From positions 24,047,449 through 24,111,448 of the forward strand of contig NC_079491.1 in assembly GCF_020520425.1 (NCBI RefSeq): a stretch of 64,000 nt of DNA, given 5' to 3'. This DNA is from Spinacia oleracea (taxonomy: Eukaryota; Streptophyta; Magnoliopsida; Caryophyllales; Amaranthaceae). Within the stretch, counting starts at the first letter, position 1; the number at the start of each line of letters is the position of its first letter. Positions 12,028 to 24,500 of the stretch are shown piece after piece. Below the pieces are notes generated by a model. It had not been told where the DNA came from and searched no databases. It was given only the letters and a program-made list of their open reading frames with translations. Both the position numbers and the translations under genes were made by a program.

Positions 12028-12905
12028 TAGAGCTGTCAAAAACTTACCGACTGAAAAATCGATCTCAACCGACCTGTATTCATAAGGACTCAAAACCCAA
12101 GATGTTGTTGAAACAGGAAACCTGTAACCCAACCGTATCCATCCTGTTAAAACCGATGACCGATTTAGACCCGTTAATGCATGATTCGGACCAGAACCCG
12201 ACACTCAACTGAAATATAACTGATAACAGAATTGACCCGACCGAACAATGACTCGAACCCGATTCAACACCCGTTCAGATGTCCCCGAAACCGATTATAA
12301 CCCGGTGAAACCTGTTGTTGAATTACGAACTTAAAACGTGTATATCCCTATAATGTGTATTGCCTATGTTTAATTAATACTCTGTAGTTTACGTTTTAAA
12401 ATATCGAGATGACCAAATCGACTATTTACTCGTAATCCAATATTAACTTTATATACGGAGTATGTATTAACTTGATAAAAACACACGATGACTTGGTTTA
12501 AATAAAACTCAAATTTGAAATAAATGAATCATTAATTAATTTTTGCAATATAAGAAAAATTAATTATAAGGTTAAAATTTGACAAGACTTGGTAGTTATC
12601 TACTTATCTGAACCGGCCTTAACCCGACTTAAATTTTAACTGACCCGATAATTATCTGATCCGAATTTGAATCGAACTCGAAATTAACTGCTACAAGCCC
12701 GATTTAAACCCGACTCATTAAGACCCGAACCCGATCTATATCCGAAATGAAAAAATAACCAGATATGACCCGACCAAAAATCAACCTGACCGAACTCGAC
12801 CTGAACCCGGGTGATAATTACCCGACACGACCAGATCAGATCATAACCCAAATCCGGTGATGACCAGATCCGAACCCGACTCGGATAACCGTTTTAACAG
12901 TTCTA
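12028..12905. mobile_element. hAT-like MITE rich in CCGA motifs
   Basis: The left end TAGAGCTGTCAAAA is mirrored by TTTTAACAGTTCTA at the right. The interior is two blocks of degenerate ACCCGA/CCGACC repeats (12030-12310 and 12595-12890) split by an unrelated AT-rich middle. It belongs to the same family as 37890-38544, which has a perfect 8-bp target duplication. Here no clean duplication is visible, so this copy is older or rearranged. Confidence 0.7.
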
Positions 12906-13186
12906 GACTTCTAGCTATATGTATGTATAACATGTTTTTGTTTTGTTTTGTTTATTTTTTGAACGGATATAACATTAGCTATCGGTATCCCATATTATTA
13001 ACCCGTGTCACCTCGTGGAGTTCCAACTTAATAGGACAATTCTTTTTAAAAACCACATAGTTACACCGTGTGAAAAAAGAATGTATGAATATACCCTTGA
13101 ACGTATGTAAGATGAAATTTGTTACAAATACGAAGTAAAATTCTTCTCGAACTCTATAATACTCCGCATATTAATATAATATGAAA
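12906..13186. other. Intergenic
   Basis: Short AT-rich spacer with no feature recognised. Confidence 0.5.
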
Positions 13187-13481
13187 GAAAAATTGACATA
13201 AATAATCCCAACTTTCACTCAACCTCAATTCTTAAAATAATCTTAACTTTGGATTATTTTGTAATAATCCCGACTTTCGAATATATATCTTCTTAAAATA
13301 ATCTAAACTATTAATTTGCCTATGTATAATAGACACAAAATGATTTAGTAATGACAAGAAGAAAAGACTTCTGATTATTTTGAGAAGGTAACCCCAAAAG
13401 TTTGGATATTCTAAAATAATTCAAAATTAGAATTATTTTTAAAAGATGGGTGAAAGTAGGAATTATTCTTATCAATTTTTC
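13187..13481. mobile_element. MITE with about 33-bp terminal inverted repeats
   Basis: GAAAAATTGACATAAATAAT at the left is the inverted counterpart, with some mismatches, of the sequence ending CTTATCAATTTTTC at 13481. The interior repeats 'AATAATCCCAACTTT' motifs. No clear target duplication was found, so the superfamily (possibly Mutator-like) is uncertain. Confidence 0.6.
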
Positions 13482-14361
13482 CTAAAATGATATCCATCGG
13501 TTGAAATAAATCAAAAAGCTATATTTAATTCGATCAGTAGAGAAATAAAATAAAGTTTTTTGATAAAAGAAAAACTTTTGTTGCCATTTACGGAGTAATT
13601 AATACTCATTAGTATTTATTATAGGAAAAATTGTTTAAAATTGTTTTATTATATTACTCTGCAATTAACCAATGAGACATTGATCTAATGACTAGAATGA
13701 AATGACTAGGTAGTAGGTTCGAATTACCCTTCTCAATTTGTAACTTGTAAGAGCACTCACAGCAGTGAGTAATTTGTAACCTCGGTCCATGGTGTAGTAC
13801 ACGGACCAAAAATTTAAAAAATTATTGTCATAAGTATGAATGCAATGTATTGTGATTACTGATTAACAGTAAAATGTGCATAGTCTCAAATGACAGTAAA
13901 ATTGAAATGAAGAATGAAGAAAGTGGGAAAATGAATGAACCAATCTGCAACTCATCAGTGAAGGCACAAAATATTAGATTCACTTGTATTTCTGACCCTA
14001 CAAGTCTACAACACGAACTATCAACTCTAACTTCATAAAACTCATTTATTCCCTTTTTCACCAACATTTTTTTCCATCCAATTGCGACATCCAGGATATC
14101 CATTTTGTATGGAAAATGGGTTTTAATTCAATTTTTTTTTGTTGACCCCCATATATTTTTAAGTTTTGATTTTAGATGAATTTCTGTGGTCGTATTTACT
14201 CTTTTCTAGAGTACTATTCGCAACAATTTGCAAATATTCATCTACAAAATTATTACTTTCATATTCACCAATGTCATACCGTCTCTATGTATTACACATG
14301 AAACCCTCCACTCGACAATAAAATAGTCATGTTAACACAATACACATTATTATTTGTTATA
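13482..14361. other. Intergenic, no gene seen
   Basis: AT-rich; no supported coding frame. The minus-strand frame at 13828-14103 has no recognisable domain and is probably chance. Confidence 0.5.
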
Positions 14362-14883
14362 CTTCTTCCATTTCACAAATATCGCAACATGTTGACTTTT
14401 ATATTACTTATGTTGTTCCTTTGACCATATTTTATAATATATACGTAAAAAGAATGTAATCGTGTATGATCTAATTAGATTCGTGTCGATATATACTCCC
14501 CCGTCCCAGAATACTCGCAACGGTTTGACTTTTTGCACTATTCACATAATTCTCTTTGACCCTATTTTATTTATAGTATATGAAAATAAGTGTTAGCACA
14601 TACGAAGTAGTATATTGTTGTTTTCATCTTAACATATATTTTCAAACTATTAATATTTTATAAGTTTTTATAATATATAATTGAAGATATTGATGGTCAA
14701 ACTTGTGCATTGACAAGCGTGTCCAATCAAACCGTTGCGAGTATTTTGGGACAGAGGGAGTACTTTCTAAATTATTATTATTTTTATAATTTTTACTTAT
14801 GCATAATTCGAGTGATGATGAGTCAAAGTTGTGTGTTGGAAAGCGTAAGTCAACATGGTGCAATATTTAAAAAACGGAGAAAG
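14362..14883. mobile_element. Stowaway-like MITE (outer, split)
   Basis: Left end CTTCTTCCATTTCACAAAT and right end ...AAAAAACGGAGAAAG are inverted partners flanked by TA at 14360-14361 and 14884-14885, the target duplication of Tc1/mariner elements. Inner arms also pair (CGCAACATGTTGAC with GTCAACATGGTGCAA). It is interrupted by another Stowaway at 14496-14760. Confidence 0.75.
14496..14760. mobile_element. Stowaway MITE (inner, nested)
   Basis: CTCCCCCGTCCCAGAATACT at the left pairs with AGTATTTTGGGACAGAGGGAG at the right, flanked by TA on both sides. It lies wholly inside the outer MITE, so it inserted later. Confidence 0.85.
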
Positions 14884-15464
14884 TATTACGACTAGCTTGG
14901 TAATTTGAGGATGGTTTAACCCATTTACAAATTACAAACCTCTATAGACAACAACATTTGAAATCCAAGACGCATAACTTCACATGTCATATTTCAACCA
15001 CCAATTTTATAAGAAAACTACTTCGTATATTTGTAGATAAAACTCGATAATATCAAATTTAATTGATCTACAACTTGAAGAAACAACAAATCTACAAGGC
15101 AAAAAACAACTTTTCACATCTATATATCCCCTTTATCCCTCCGATCCATTACAACTTAATTACAACAGTCGTATAGTCTATCCCCTTATCTCTTATGTTT
15201 ATTGTAAACTCAAAGTTAATGTAGAAAATTCTTAATTTTATTAAAAGATGACGGAACTTATTAACATTGGGTTGACGGTAAGAATAAAAATGAATGACTT
15301 TTGCAACTACAAGGTTCAAGGGTACCAATGCGTAAAATTCAAAACACTTAGGTATAACATACGAAGTATAAATCAATGAAATACAGGGTATAACATATAA
15401 AAAAAAAAAACCAAATGAGTTAGTTATTGCACAAGATTAATAACTAGTTCGATTGATATATAAT

Positions 15465-15587
15465 TTTTTTTTTGGTGCGAATGAGCCACTAGGGCAATAT
15501 AAATTACAAATGGGGGCGGGGGGATTCGAACCTGAGACCTATTGTACACAGACCCTCAATCTTAACCACTAGGCCAAGACATCATTG
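15465..15587 (-). mobile_element. tRNA-derived SINE
   Basis: On the minus strand there is an RNA polymerase III box A (TGGCCTAGTGGTT, 15576-15564) and box B (GGTTCGAATCC, 15532-15522), then a body ending in an A-tract (the T-run at 15465-15473 on plus). It is flanked by a perfect 18-bp duplication, GTTCGATTGATATATAAT, at 15447-15464 and 15588-15605. This is a complete short retroposon, not a tRNA gene: no cloverleaf can be closed. Confidence 0.88.
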
Positions 15588-15605
15588 GTTCGATTGATAT
15601 ATAAT

Positions 15606-16862
15606 AATATAAAGACAGTAGTGTAATTGTAATGAGTTGTTTCCTGGCATCTTCATTCATGAGTACAACTGACAAAGAATGGTAAAACGTAACTAGGGTT
15701 TTAATTCATTGTTTCACAAAAGAAACTAGGAGGAGCTGAAATTTAATGATAACGATCGACAACACTATAAAATTAAAGAAGACAAACAAGTATAGGGAGT
15801 TGAAATAAGTTTGGATTACAATTAAATGAGCATTTAACATTTTAACCCAACCCAGACCATTTTCATACCACTTCCCTCTATTGATACTCCGCCTATGTAG
15901 CTGTTATTATTATTCTGATTTCAAATCCCTATGTCTTTATTTATTTATTTCATAAACTATTCGTAAAACTAACTCAACCCTCTCTTTTTTTTATTAACAC
16001 AAAAATTAAATAATACGACTAATTATATGAAAGAAAACTCAAGGCTCCCCTGCGGGACCCACTGTATATTTTCAATCAGCAAAAAGGTTATATAAAAGAG
16101 AATGAAATTCGACTTTTGACCGAAAAAGAACTGTGGACCGATTTTATCAAGGACCTACTACAAATATTCAAGATACACTTGTCTCTTGCAAACTGCCAAT
16201 CAAATGCATTTTAAAAGTCTGGTAATGTGGATTAGGAGAAAATATATAATTTTTGTATTATAGATGCTGATTAGTGTAGTTGGTTAATGCCACGTGGATG
16301 ATAATCATAACCTGAAAAAAAAAAAAAATTAACGTTTATGTTAAGTGACTTTGTGACGCTGTTTATACCAATTTTAAAGTAGGATAAAAAGAAAAGAAAA
16401 GGAGCGAGTGACCATTGAATCAATCGACAAAGTGAATCCTAGTACTTTTGAGTGGAAAAGGAAAATTAATAATCCCAACTATTATACTACGTAGCAAGAA
16501 ATTAAAAATGACAAAAACAAATAAATAAAAGACTAAAAATAGTAAATCCGTTTGATTTCTTGATACCTGATGGTAAAAGCATCTTTACAATTGGTAAGCT
16601 AGTCACATGACACAATGTCAAATGAACATAACTTAATTACCATAGAACCCAAGTTAGAGATCTTAAATTTCCTCAACATTAAAAGGAGGCATAATTAAGA
16701 TCATATATTACTACCACCTACTACTTAGAGTGTTATACTAATTAACTAATAGCAGCAAAAGATTACATTACCTAATCAAAACAACTTAAAAACAAAGTTG
16801 GCTTACAATTATAGTAGCCTAGCTTAATCTGCGTACTACTGACGGTTCAGATGTACGCAACC
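15606..16862. other. Intergenic, downstream of the OVATE gene
   Basis: AT-rich sequence without supported coding frames or repeat ends. It probably includes the 3' flank of the minus-strand OVATE gene. Confidence 0.5.
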
Positions 16863-16887
16863 TTAATTATAGCCTTTCATTGACGGG

Positions 16888-17487
16888 CTAAAATTGGTAG
16901 GATTTAGGGCGAAGAAAGTAGCTAGGGGAGGTGTGATCAGGTCTTCCATTAAAGAAGAAACTATTCCAAATCTCAGTAAAAACCCGAATGATAGTCCCAT
17001 GAAGAGAAGGCGAATTGAGCTGCAAGAAACAGTTGAGAAGGTGTTTAAGATCATCCTTAGTATAAATCTGATTCTCCATAATCATCTGTAACATAGACTG
17101 CCTGAAATCCAAATAAGGATCATTAGAATCCTTCTCTTCAGCCACCGACTTGAACCCGAACCCATCCACCGACGAAGAAGACGGGTGTGAAGACGAAGAC
17201 GACGACGTAGTAGTGGTGGTGGTGGTGTCCATGTAAGGAGAGAAAGTGGCGGAGTTAATGGTAGGATAGTAACACTCATAAGGTGAAGAAGATGACATGT
17301 TTCTAGAATTAGCAGTATTACTAGAAGTGGAGGAAGAGTAGGAATAGTTATGGTGTTTTTGATATTTGTTGGGAGTTTTGGATTTAGGTTTAGGGTTGAA
17401 GAAAGAGGAGAGCTTTGGCCTTCTACAGCTGCAACCTAGGTTCACTGACACTGTGTTTAGGAGAACCTTTCTTTTGGTACTTGACAT
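16888..17487 (-). CDS. OVATE family protein
   Basis: A single-exon 199-residue protein starting at 17487 (MSSTKRKVLLNTVSVNLGCSCRRPKLSSFF). I prefer this ATG to the in-frame one 36 bp upstream because MSSTKRK followed by the CSCRRPKLS segment is the usual N-terminal form of OVATE proteins. A low-complexity Ser/Thr/His linker follows. The OVATE domain is at about residues 112-172, with the hallmarks DPYLDFRQSMLQMI, DLKHLLNCFLQLNSP and HGTIIRVFTEIW. OVATE proteins are nuclear transcriptional repressors that bind TALE homeodomain and TRM proteins and affect organ shape and cell walls. The length is short to normal for the OFP6/7/8-like group. The subfamily is not assigned with confidence. Confidence 0.92.
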   Translation of the reverse strand: MSSTKRKVLLNTVSVNLGCSCRRPKLSSFFNPKPKSKTPNKYQKHHNYSYSSSTSSNTANSRNMSSSSPYECYYPTINSATFSPYMDTTTTTTTSSSSSSHPSSSSVDGFGFKSVAEEKDSNDPYLDFRQSMLQMIMENQIYTKDDLKHLLNCFLQLNSPSLHGTIIRVFTEIWNSFFFNGRPDHTSPSYFLRPKSYQF

Positions 17488-17989
17488 TTTTATCTTTTTT
17501 GGAGAGAGAAAGAGGGAAAGCAAAAGGGGAGTTGGGGTTGGAACTTGGAAGTTGGAAGGGGTGGGGAATTGACTTAGAATGAATTAATATAGGAGACTGG
17601 AGAAGTGCATGTGTGTGTGTGTGAGTGGGTCATGAAATCTAGGATGACATGTGGGTGTTTGGATTCAAGATGACAGCCAGGGAGTAGTAACAAAATTTTA
17701 GAGGATCCGTGTGGTGAATTTTATTTCTTGTGAATTGGGTGAATGACATCATATATTCATATCAAGAAATCTAGGCATCATTTGATCCATCTCAAATTAT
17801 GCTATACCTCATCTATTGCTCACTAGTACGTACGTACTACGTATCTGTATTATTACCGGGACAAGTTCAAGCAAAGTACCAAGTTATAATAAGTATCAAC
17901 CTACGGTGGACTTAGAGGTCATAGGGTTGAGTCGCAACAGCAGGGTCACTTCTCTTTCTTACCTACATAATAACTGGGTTGTAAAGCCA

Positions 17990-18154
17990 TGCTCTGTTTA
18001 TCTTATTTCCACTTATTTCAGGAAAAATAAGGGTTGACCAAGTACAATTTATATAACTAAAATAAGTTTTTGATAAGTTCAGATAAATTCAGTTAAGTTC
18101 AGATAAGATAAGTTCAGGAAAAATAAGTGAAAATCAGGTGAATAAAATACAGCC
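17990..18154. mobile_element. MITE, family A (short copy)
   Basis: Starts GCTCTGTTTATCTTATTTCC and ends ...AATAAAATACAGCC, with the family's internal 'AAGTTCAGATAAGTTCAG' repeats. The ends are less regular than in the 33780 copy, so the limits are approximate. Confidence 0.55.
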
Positions 18155-21100
18155 TAAGTATATTAAAATTGGAGGACTAAAAAATAAATTATGATAATTA
18201 CAATTCCTTAATTAAATTTAGAAAAAAATAGTTAATAAAAAGTTATTTATTTAATTTAATGAGGTGGACCAATAGAATTAAGTGGCGCATCAAATGGGAA
18301 TGGGACGGAGATTCTAACCCATAGGAACATATAATGTTTTTTTAATTTTGGGTGAGAGCATATAATGTGTTTGATATTACTGATTGAAGGGTTTTCAGTC
18401 TTTATTTTTTAGTTCTTGTTGTTTTGTCCCTTTTTTTTACTTGCGCTGTTTTTGGTTTAGGGAGGTTCCAATTTACTTGTCCCGTCTCTTTTAAATTTTG
18501 CTCTCTTCTTTTAATCTTGAGTTGAGTTCCAACTTCCACGACCTATACTCTCCTCTCATTATTAAAGGGACCGGATATGAGGCAAGTAAAATGAGACGGG
18601 AAGCATCAATATAGTTGACTTTTTATGTAGGAAGCTATGAATTGAAGTATCCTTGATCTAAAAGTTTAAGATATGTGGTGTTCTTTACTGTATAATATAG
18701 CATCCCATGAAAATTACCATACTAGTAAAAACAAAGCCTTTGAAAAAAAGTTTGGCTTGAAATTAAGGTAAGAAAATCTGAACACTATAAAGTGACTAAA
18801 GAAAAAGTGATGAAAGAGTCCCTTATTAATGATGATGATGATGATGATGAAGCAAGTGGTAAAGTAATTGATGAATCTTTAATTCCGTGTCTAACAAAGA
18901 AGCACGCATATCAAATCCCAAAGATTGCAAAACAACTCCATCTGCTTTTATTAATCACTTTATTTAATTCGGCTTTAATTACATACTTATATATATCCTG
19001 TTTTCATTAATCTCACTGGAGCTCATCTCTTAATTACATTAATACAGCTTTTAAAGTTGAGTATTCAGATCTCTTCTCCTACTACGTAGTATTAACATAT
19101 ACTCCTACTTGACTAATTAAACATTGCCACATGCTAATTACTTTGTATATTAAGTTATTTAGATGTTTAATTAATGTATTTTTTACTCATTTAAATCTCT
19201 ACTAAATTAATTCGGAAACAAGATTTCAGTTCATGTGGACACTACAGGCGCCAACTGAATTGTCTCCACGTACGCAATTATTAAAAGCACAAAATCTTCC
19301 CTGACAAATTTCAGATTTAGGAGTTAAACTAATAGGGGAAAAAAGGTACTAATTATGTAGAATAAGAGGTAAATTGATAATTTGAGGGGACAAACTGTGA
19401 ATACAATTCTTGTCTGGTAAACAAAGTTTGTAGTCTACTCTACTACAGGAATCATTCAGTTTCTTAATAATGGAAGTATGAAGCACAACATTTTCATGAT
19501 TGATACTAACAAGATTGGTACTCGTAACAACTAGCAAGATGTATATATTATACAATTTCCAATAATTAACAACATGGACCTAATCTTTTTGTGCATCTCC
19601 CATAATTGATAACACTAGAGAAAGACAAAGTATAGTCACATAATAAAGACTGGCTTATGAGTTATGAATGATTTTCTGAAAGTGGTGCTAATGGTCCCCG
19701 ACTCCCCGGTATCCAAATGTATAGATTACGTACCAGGTCCAGGTGGTCTGAATTGCATTAACTTATGTCCATATCCACCTAAATCACCTATTTTTTACAT
19801 TAGATTTTGGATTTTAACTTCTCTGCACCGCACAATGTTCACTCATTTCGTAACATGTGATCGCCTTACCTTTAATTACTTCTACGGCTTGTATGGGATA
19901 AGATTTCAGTACCATGAACATTATAGTGGTAATTGATAGTAATGAAAATTTATGAAAAAAATAGACAATTTGGGGGTAACCTGGCAATATCAGGGAAATG
20001 AACATTGTTTTTTTGTTACAAATTCATTACCTTTACGTCACTTAAAAGTTAAAACCACCTACCAAACGACCACAAAATTAATTTATCTGAACTCAACTTA
20101 TACAACCTTATAGGATAATAGGACCTTATCTTAAATTATTGGACCTTACGAGACCCCATTTAAAGTTTATTAGATGATTTAAGAGAATGCATCCTAAGTT
20201 TGTTGTCTAACGCCCTAATAATATTCTCAAGTATTTTACTTTGACACGATCACGTCAATGCCCTTCAAAGGAGGGTGCAATGTCTAGGTTAGACGGGCGC
20301 ACACCATATTTACATATAGCATGATCCACATACTATGCAATCAGTATGCACACAGCATACAAAGTCTAGAGTGTAGACTATGGTCCAAAAGAGTTGCCCA
20401 TGATCGTAGATGGGGGATAGGGATATCAGAGGCACAACCGCACAAACAATACCAACCTAGGATCCTCTTTGTATGCCAAGACAGAACCAAAAATAAAAAG
20501 TGGGCCTTCAACAATTACTGGGCCTCAGTTGTGGAGAAAACTTCCAACAAGCAAGACAAATATGATGAAAATAAATTCTTAATTATTGTCATCTTATGAA
20601 TTATGAGTCAAGTATGATTTTAAGAAAAAGGATATTTCACCATAAATCGCGACACTTTAAGGTAATTGTAGTACACCATCCACAAGGTATCTCCGCCTCT
20701 CCGGTGTTTCATGCGTTATAGGTTGATTCGTAAGTACCCTAAGATGCTCTAGTAATTGTCAAGTAAAGAATTGGACAAACCTGCATGTAGCTTTGGCTTC
20801 TGCAGCAACAAACATGCATTTTCTCTACGCTTGAGTTATGATGAGGCCTCGCCGGGTTCTGAAATGCTTCAGAAGTATGAAACAGATAAGTATCATGAGC
20901 CTGCTAACATAAAACGTACAGTCTTCTCTTCAACTTCCAAACAATAGTTTATTGAAATGTGAAAACTACATACATAAGACTATAAGAGCACAAGGCCAAA
21001 AAGCTCAGCACCTGATGAATGATGATGATCCACATTTCATCATTTCATGCAGTTTGGATCTTCTGTCGCTCTGTCCAATGCTCCCACTTCCTTGTGATTT

Positions 21101-21508
21101 TCTCATCTCACCAATCTATAAAATTAACTAAATTAACTAATTTAACTAATTTAAGTTAGTTGGTACCTGAGGCCCCAGGTGAAACACAAAATGGGATTTA
21201 GGATCGAGCGATTCAGTATTTGAACACCTGCACACTGGTGTAGTAGTCAACCAGAGGAAAAACCAGTACTATCAATTAAGAGATCACTATCCCCCGAAAA
21301 GAGGGACTTTTGGATCGAAATGATTCATCATTTGAACACAATATACACGGGGGTGTAGCAGTCAACTAGACTTACAGGAAATACTAGTATCACTTTAAAC
21401 TTCCACAAGAAAAGAGAAAGGGAAAAACCAGGAAGGCAACATGCTCTTCATTCATTCTTTAGTCGTGACTCATGAATTGGGTAGCCTGACTTGAATACAG
21501 TACAGTGT
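18155..21508. other. Gene-free stretch between OVATE and LDAH genes
   Basis: No coding frame has recognisable domains. About 18470-18610 has weak inverted ends (ACTTGTCCCGTCTC against GAGACGGGAAGC) like an old Stowaway, and 20080-20190 has fragments of the family A motif. The plus-strand frames at 18792-19010 and 20321-20947 are short and unsupported. The part next to 21508 should hold the LDAH 3' UTR. Confidence 0.5.
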
Positions 21509-24500
21509 CTACAAATGTTTCTTGATCAAGCCAGCTACATGCTGGGCAACCCAAGTGGAACCAGCCTCAGTGCAGCAAAAAGCATGATCGTGACCCTCTT
21601 TTTCAATTGACAAAGAAACATCTGGAGCTTCTTTGGAAATCTGTAATAAGTGCAAAAGAAAATATATGAGTGAAAAAATGACAGACAAAGGAGCTTCAAA
21701 TAACTAGAGAGCTCAACATTAGAGCTCACTAAATGTTCCAAAAGAATATTAGAGTTCTTGACAATCTATTCTTCAATCAATATCTGTTTACTTATTTCTC
21801 ATTCATGCCTAACACATGAATTGTCTCCTTTATCTAAAAGATATGTGAAATATGTATGCTGTGTGATAAAGCATGCAAACTCCAGTTTTGGTGACAACTA
21901 AAAACAGATTGAAAATTTACTTAGCGACAAGGATCTTTTCTCCCAGGACTGATATTTACAGAATTCTTTTTGTACAGGTACACAAAGCTATGACTGCTAG
22001 GCCTCTTATTTCTGCTTGAATACCAGCAGAGACAGGGTCACTTGGGCACTTTAATATCGGGCAAAAAAGGGGAAATTTAATACTCTCTCCGTTCTGCAAC
22101 ATTGTCCATGTTTGTTAAGAAGAAAATAAGAGAAACTTCACTTAAAAAACTAAGTCTGCAAATATTGGGACACCGATACAGCCATGTGTGCTAAATTATA
22201 TGAGACGGAGGGAGTAATCTTCTCTAATCTCTACGCATAAAGAAAAGGGACAGTGTCCTCTGGCCACACAATGATTTCAGATATCGTAACAATGTCCACT
22301 ATCGCCTTTTAACAAGTTCAGATTTTTCCATGTAAGAGTGTTAAACTCTTGTATCCTTACCCAAACTGACACTTGTATTGAAATTGAGCATCACAGCATT
22401 CAGAAAGGAGCAACTAATATATTATCTTAACCTGGAATCAGTGATTTGATAAGGTTTCAGTGTTGAACTGCCTTAAGAAGAGTCTCTTTCTTACGGGACA
22501 CATTCTACAAGAACAAACGGAGACTAGAAAATATGACACCACAGTAAGAGAAACGAGAGAATGGATTATATACACTAAAGAAAATTATGGTTGAACATCT
22601 TAGAAAGACCAGAGACTTTAATCACATACCTCTTCAAACAATGACAAAGGACCCCAGTGATCATCAATGCCAAATAAAAATGCAATTTGGCTTGGCTTTG
22701 CTCTCATGAAGTCCCAGTTTGGTGCTTCTGAAAACTGTTACGAAAATGAGCAGAATCAGTACTGATTCTTCTTCTTCTTTTTTTAATTTTTTTAATTTTT
22801 AATCCAAGTACTGCGTCCATTGAAATAAATTATACAACTGCTTTGTCCATTAAGATCATAAAATATTTAGTTTAAGTTGCACGGGAAATGTAATGCTTCG
22901 TTAATATCACATTTATATTTGATAATATAAGATACATGTATGATTTTTTTGTCAAGTACGGAAAAACTGCACATTTTTTTGACACAACAAATCTATAAAC
23001 CTAGTCCTCCTGCAGTGTTTGAACTAAGGTGTCGTCTATCAAAATCCATGCTTGTTAAGCTGGCAGCAAACTCACAAAATGGAGAAGGAATATCTTCCTT
23101 CGAAACCGTAAACCTTACAAGACACTTAGACACACAATATCAATTTCCAGAAACTTGTATTTCTCTTCATCCAACCAAGTATTACGAGGGCATCCTTAAT
23201 TAGCTTCTTATCAAAAAAAAATACAGGGGGCATCCAGAGCAAGTACATATAAGACTAAGAAGTACACTACCAAATCCTTCAGAAAATGAACAGACAAAAT
23301 TACCTTTTCGAACTCTGTCTTTGCCATGAACAGTATATTTCGCATCGTATGGTACTGCATTGTTCAATAAGAAGAACAATAAATAATAATCCTAGCCTAC
23401 ATCTCAAAATTTAACTTGGCGAAAAGTTTGAGAAAGACCCTAAAAACATGAAATGACCAAACGTTGAGTTCTCTTGTCTTAGCAAAAAGCATTCACCGAG
23501 GGATGCATTGAGTTCCCTTGTAAATTTAATCAATAAAGCATATAAGGTTATAAGCTGTGCACATAAGCACATAAAACAGCCTCCAGGCCCCACGGAGTCC
23601 ACTGTCTAAGGTCAACAGGACTCGCCATATAGAATCTGTCTTTCAATTTTTCATTTTCTTGTGAGTTAAGAAACTAGGGAACACATTTTCGAGCAAGGTG
23701 GTATCCTCTACGCAGTTTGCAAGGGTAAAGTTTGAATGTATCCACAAAACGCACTGCACCTATAACAAGCAGTAGTGCTGAAGTAAATTGTTTTTTCACA
23801 TTCGATTTTTATTCCGAATGTTCTTAGGGGAGAAAAGCAAAACGAAACTTACTTGAGTTTTGAGGAAACACTACCCTCCCCCACACAAAATAAATAATAA
23901 TAACAAATAATTAGCAAAACTTTGTCTATGAATTCTCACCAATATATATGCAACAAATTTATCATGTGTGATTTTGTTAGATTTGTTTTAATGTGTAGAT
24001 TCAAAGCATACACTTTTCATAATTAACTATCAATATTGATTGTCAAAGATGTGCATTGAAAACAGTTGGAAGCAACTAGGAACAACAAAAGAGAACAGAG
24101 GTAGTATTTCACTGATTACTTGTGCAAAATGGTAGAAGGATCAAAATAAAATCAGATGTAGTGTAAAAGAAAAGTAAAAGAAACATAACTCCACATAAAA
24201 GCAGATTTGAACAAGGTCTCATTTAATCAAACCACCCTATGCCGCTCAACATCACACCTGATAACCCGGGAAAAGGTTACAGTTTTCTTTCGTCTCTTTT
24301 TCTCAAATTTCAGGGACAATCGTGGATATGTTTCAAGCGAAGTATTGAGATATATAAGCAATGAGATGCTGAATGAACAAATTGGATTACAAAGTGTTCT
24401 ACTTGTTTATAAGAGTAAACAGAAAAACGGAGACAACTACTCAAGAAGTGAGTTGCAATTGTGCCTCAATAAACACAATTAATATCCAAGCCCAACACCA

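Noticed and set aside
15522-15576. tRNA gene on the minus strand
   Set aside because: Box A and box B are present, but no acceptor stem pairs and the unit has an A-tract and an 18-bp duplication. It is a SINE head.
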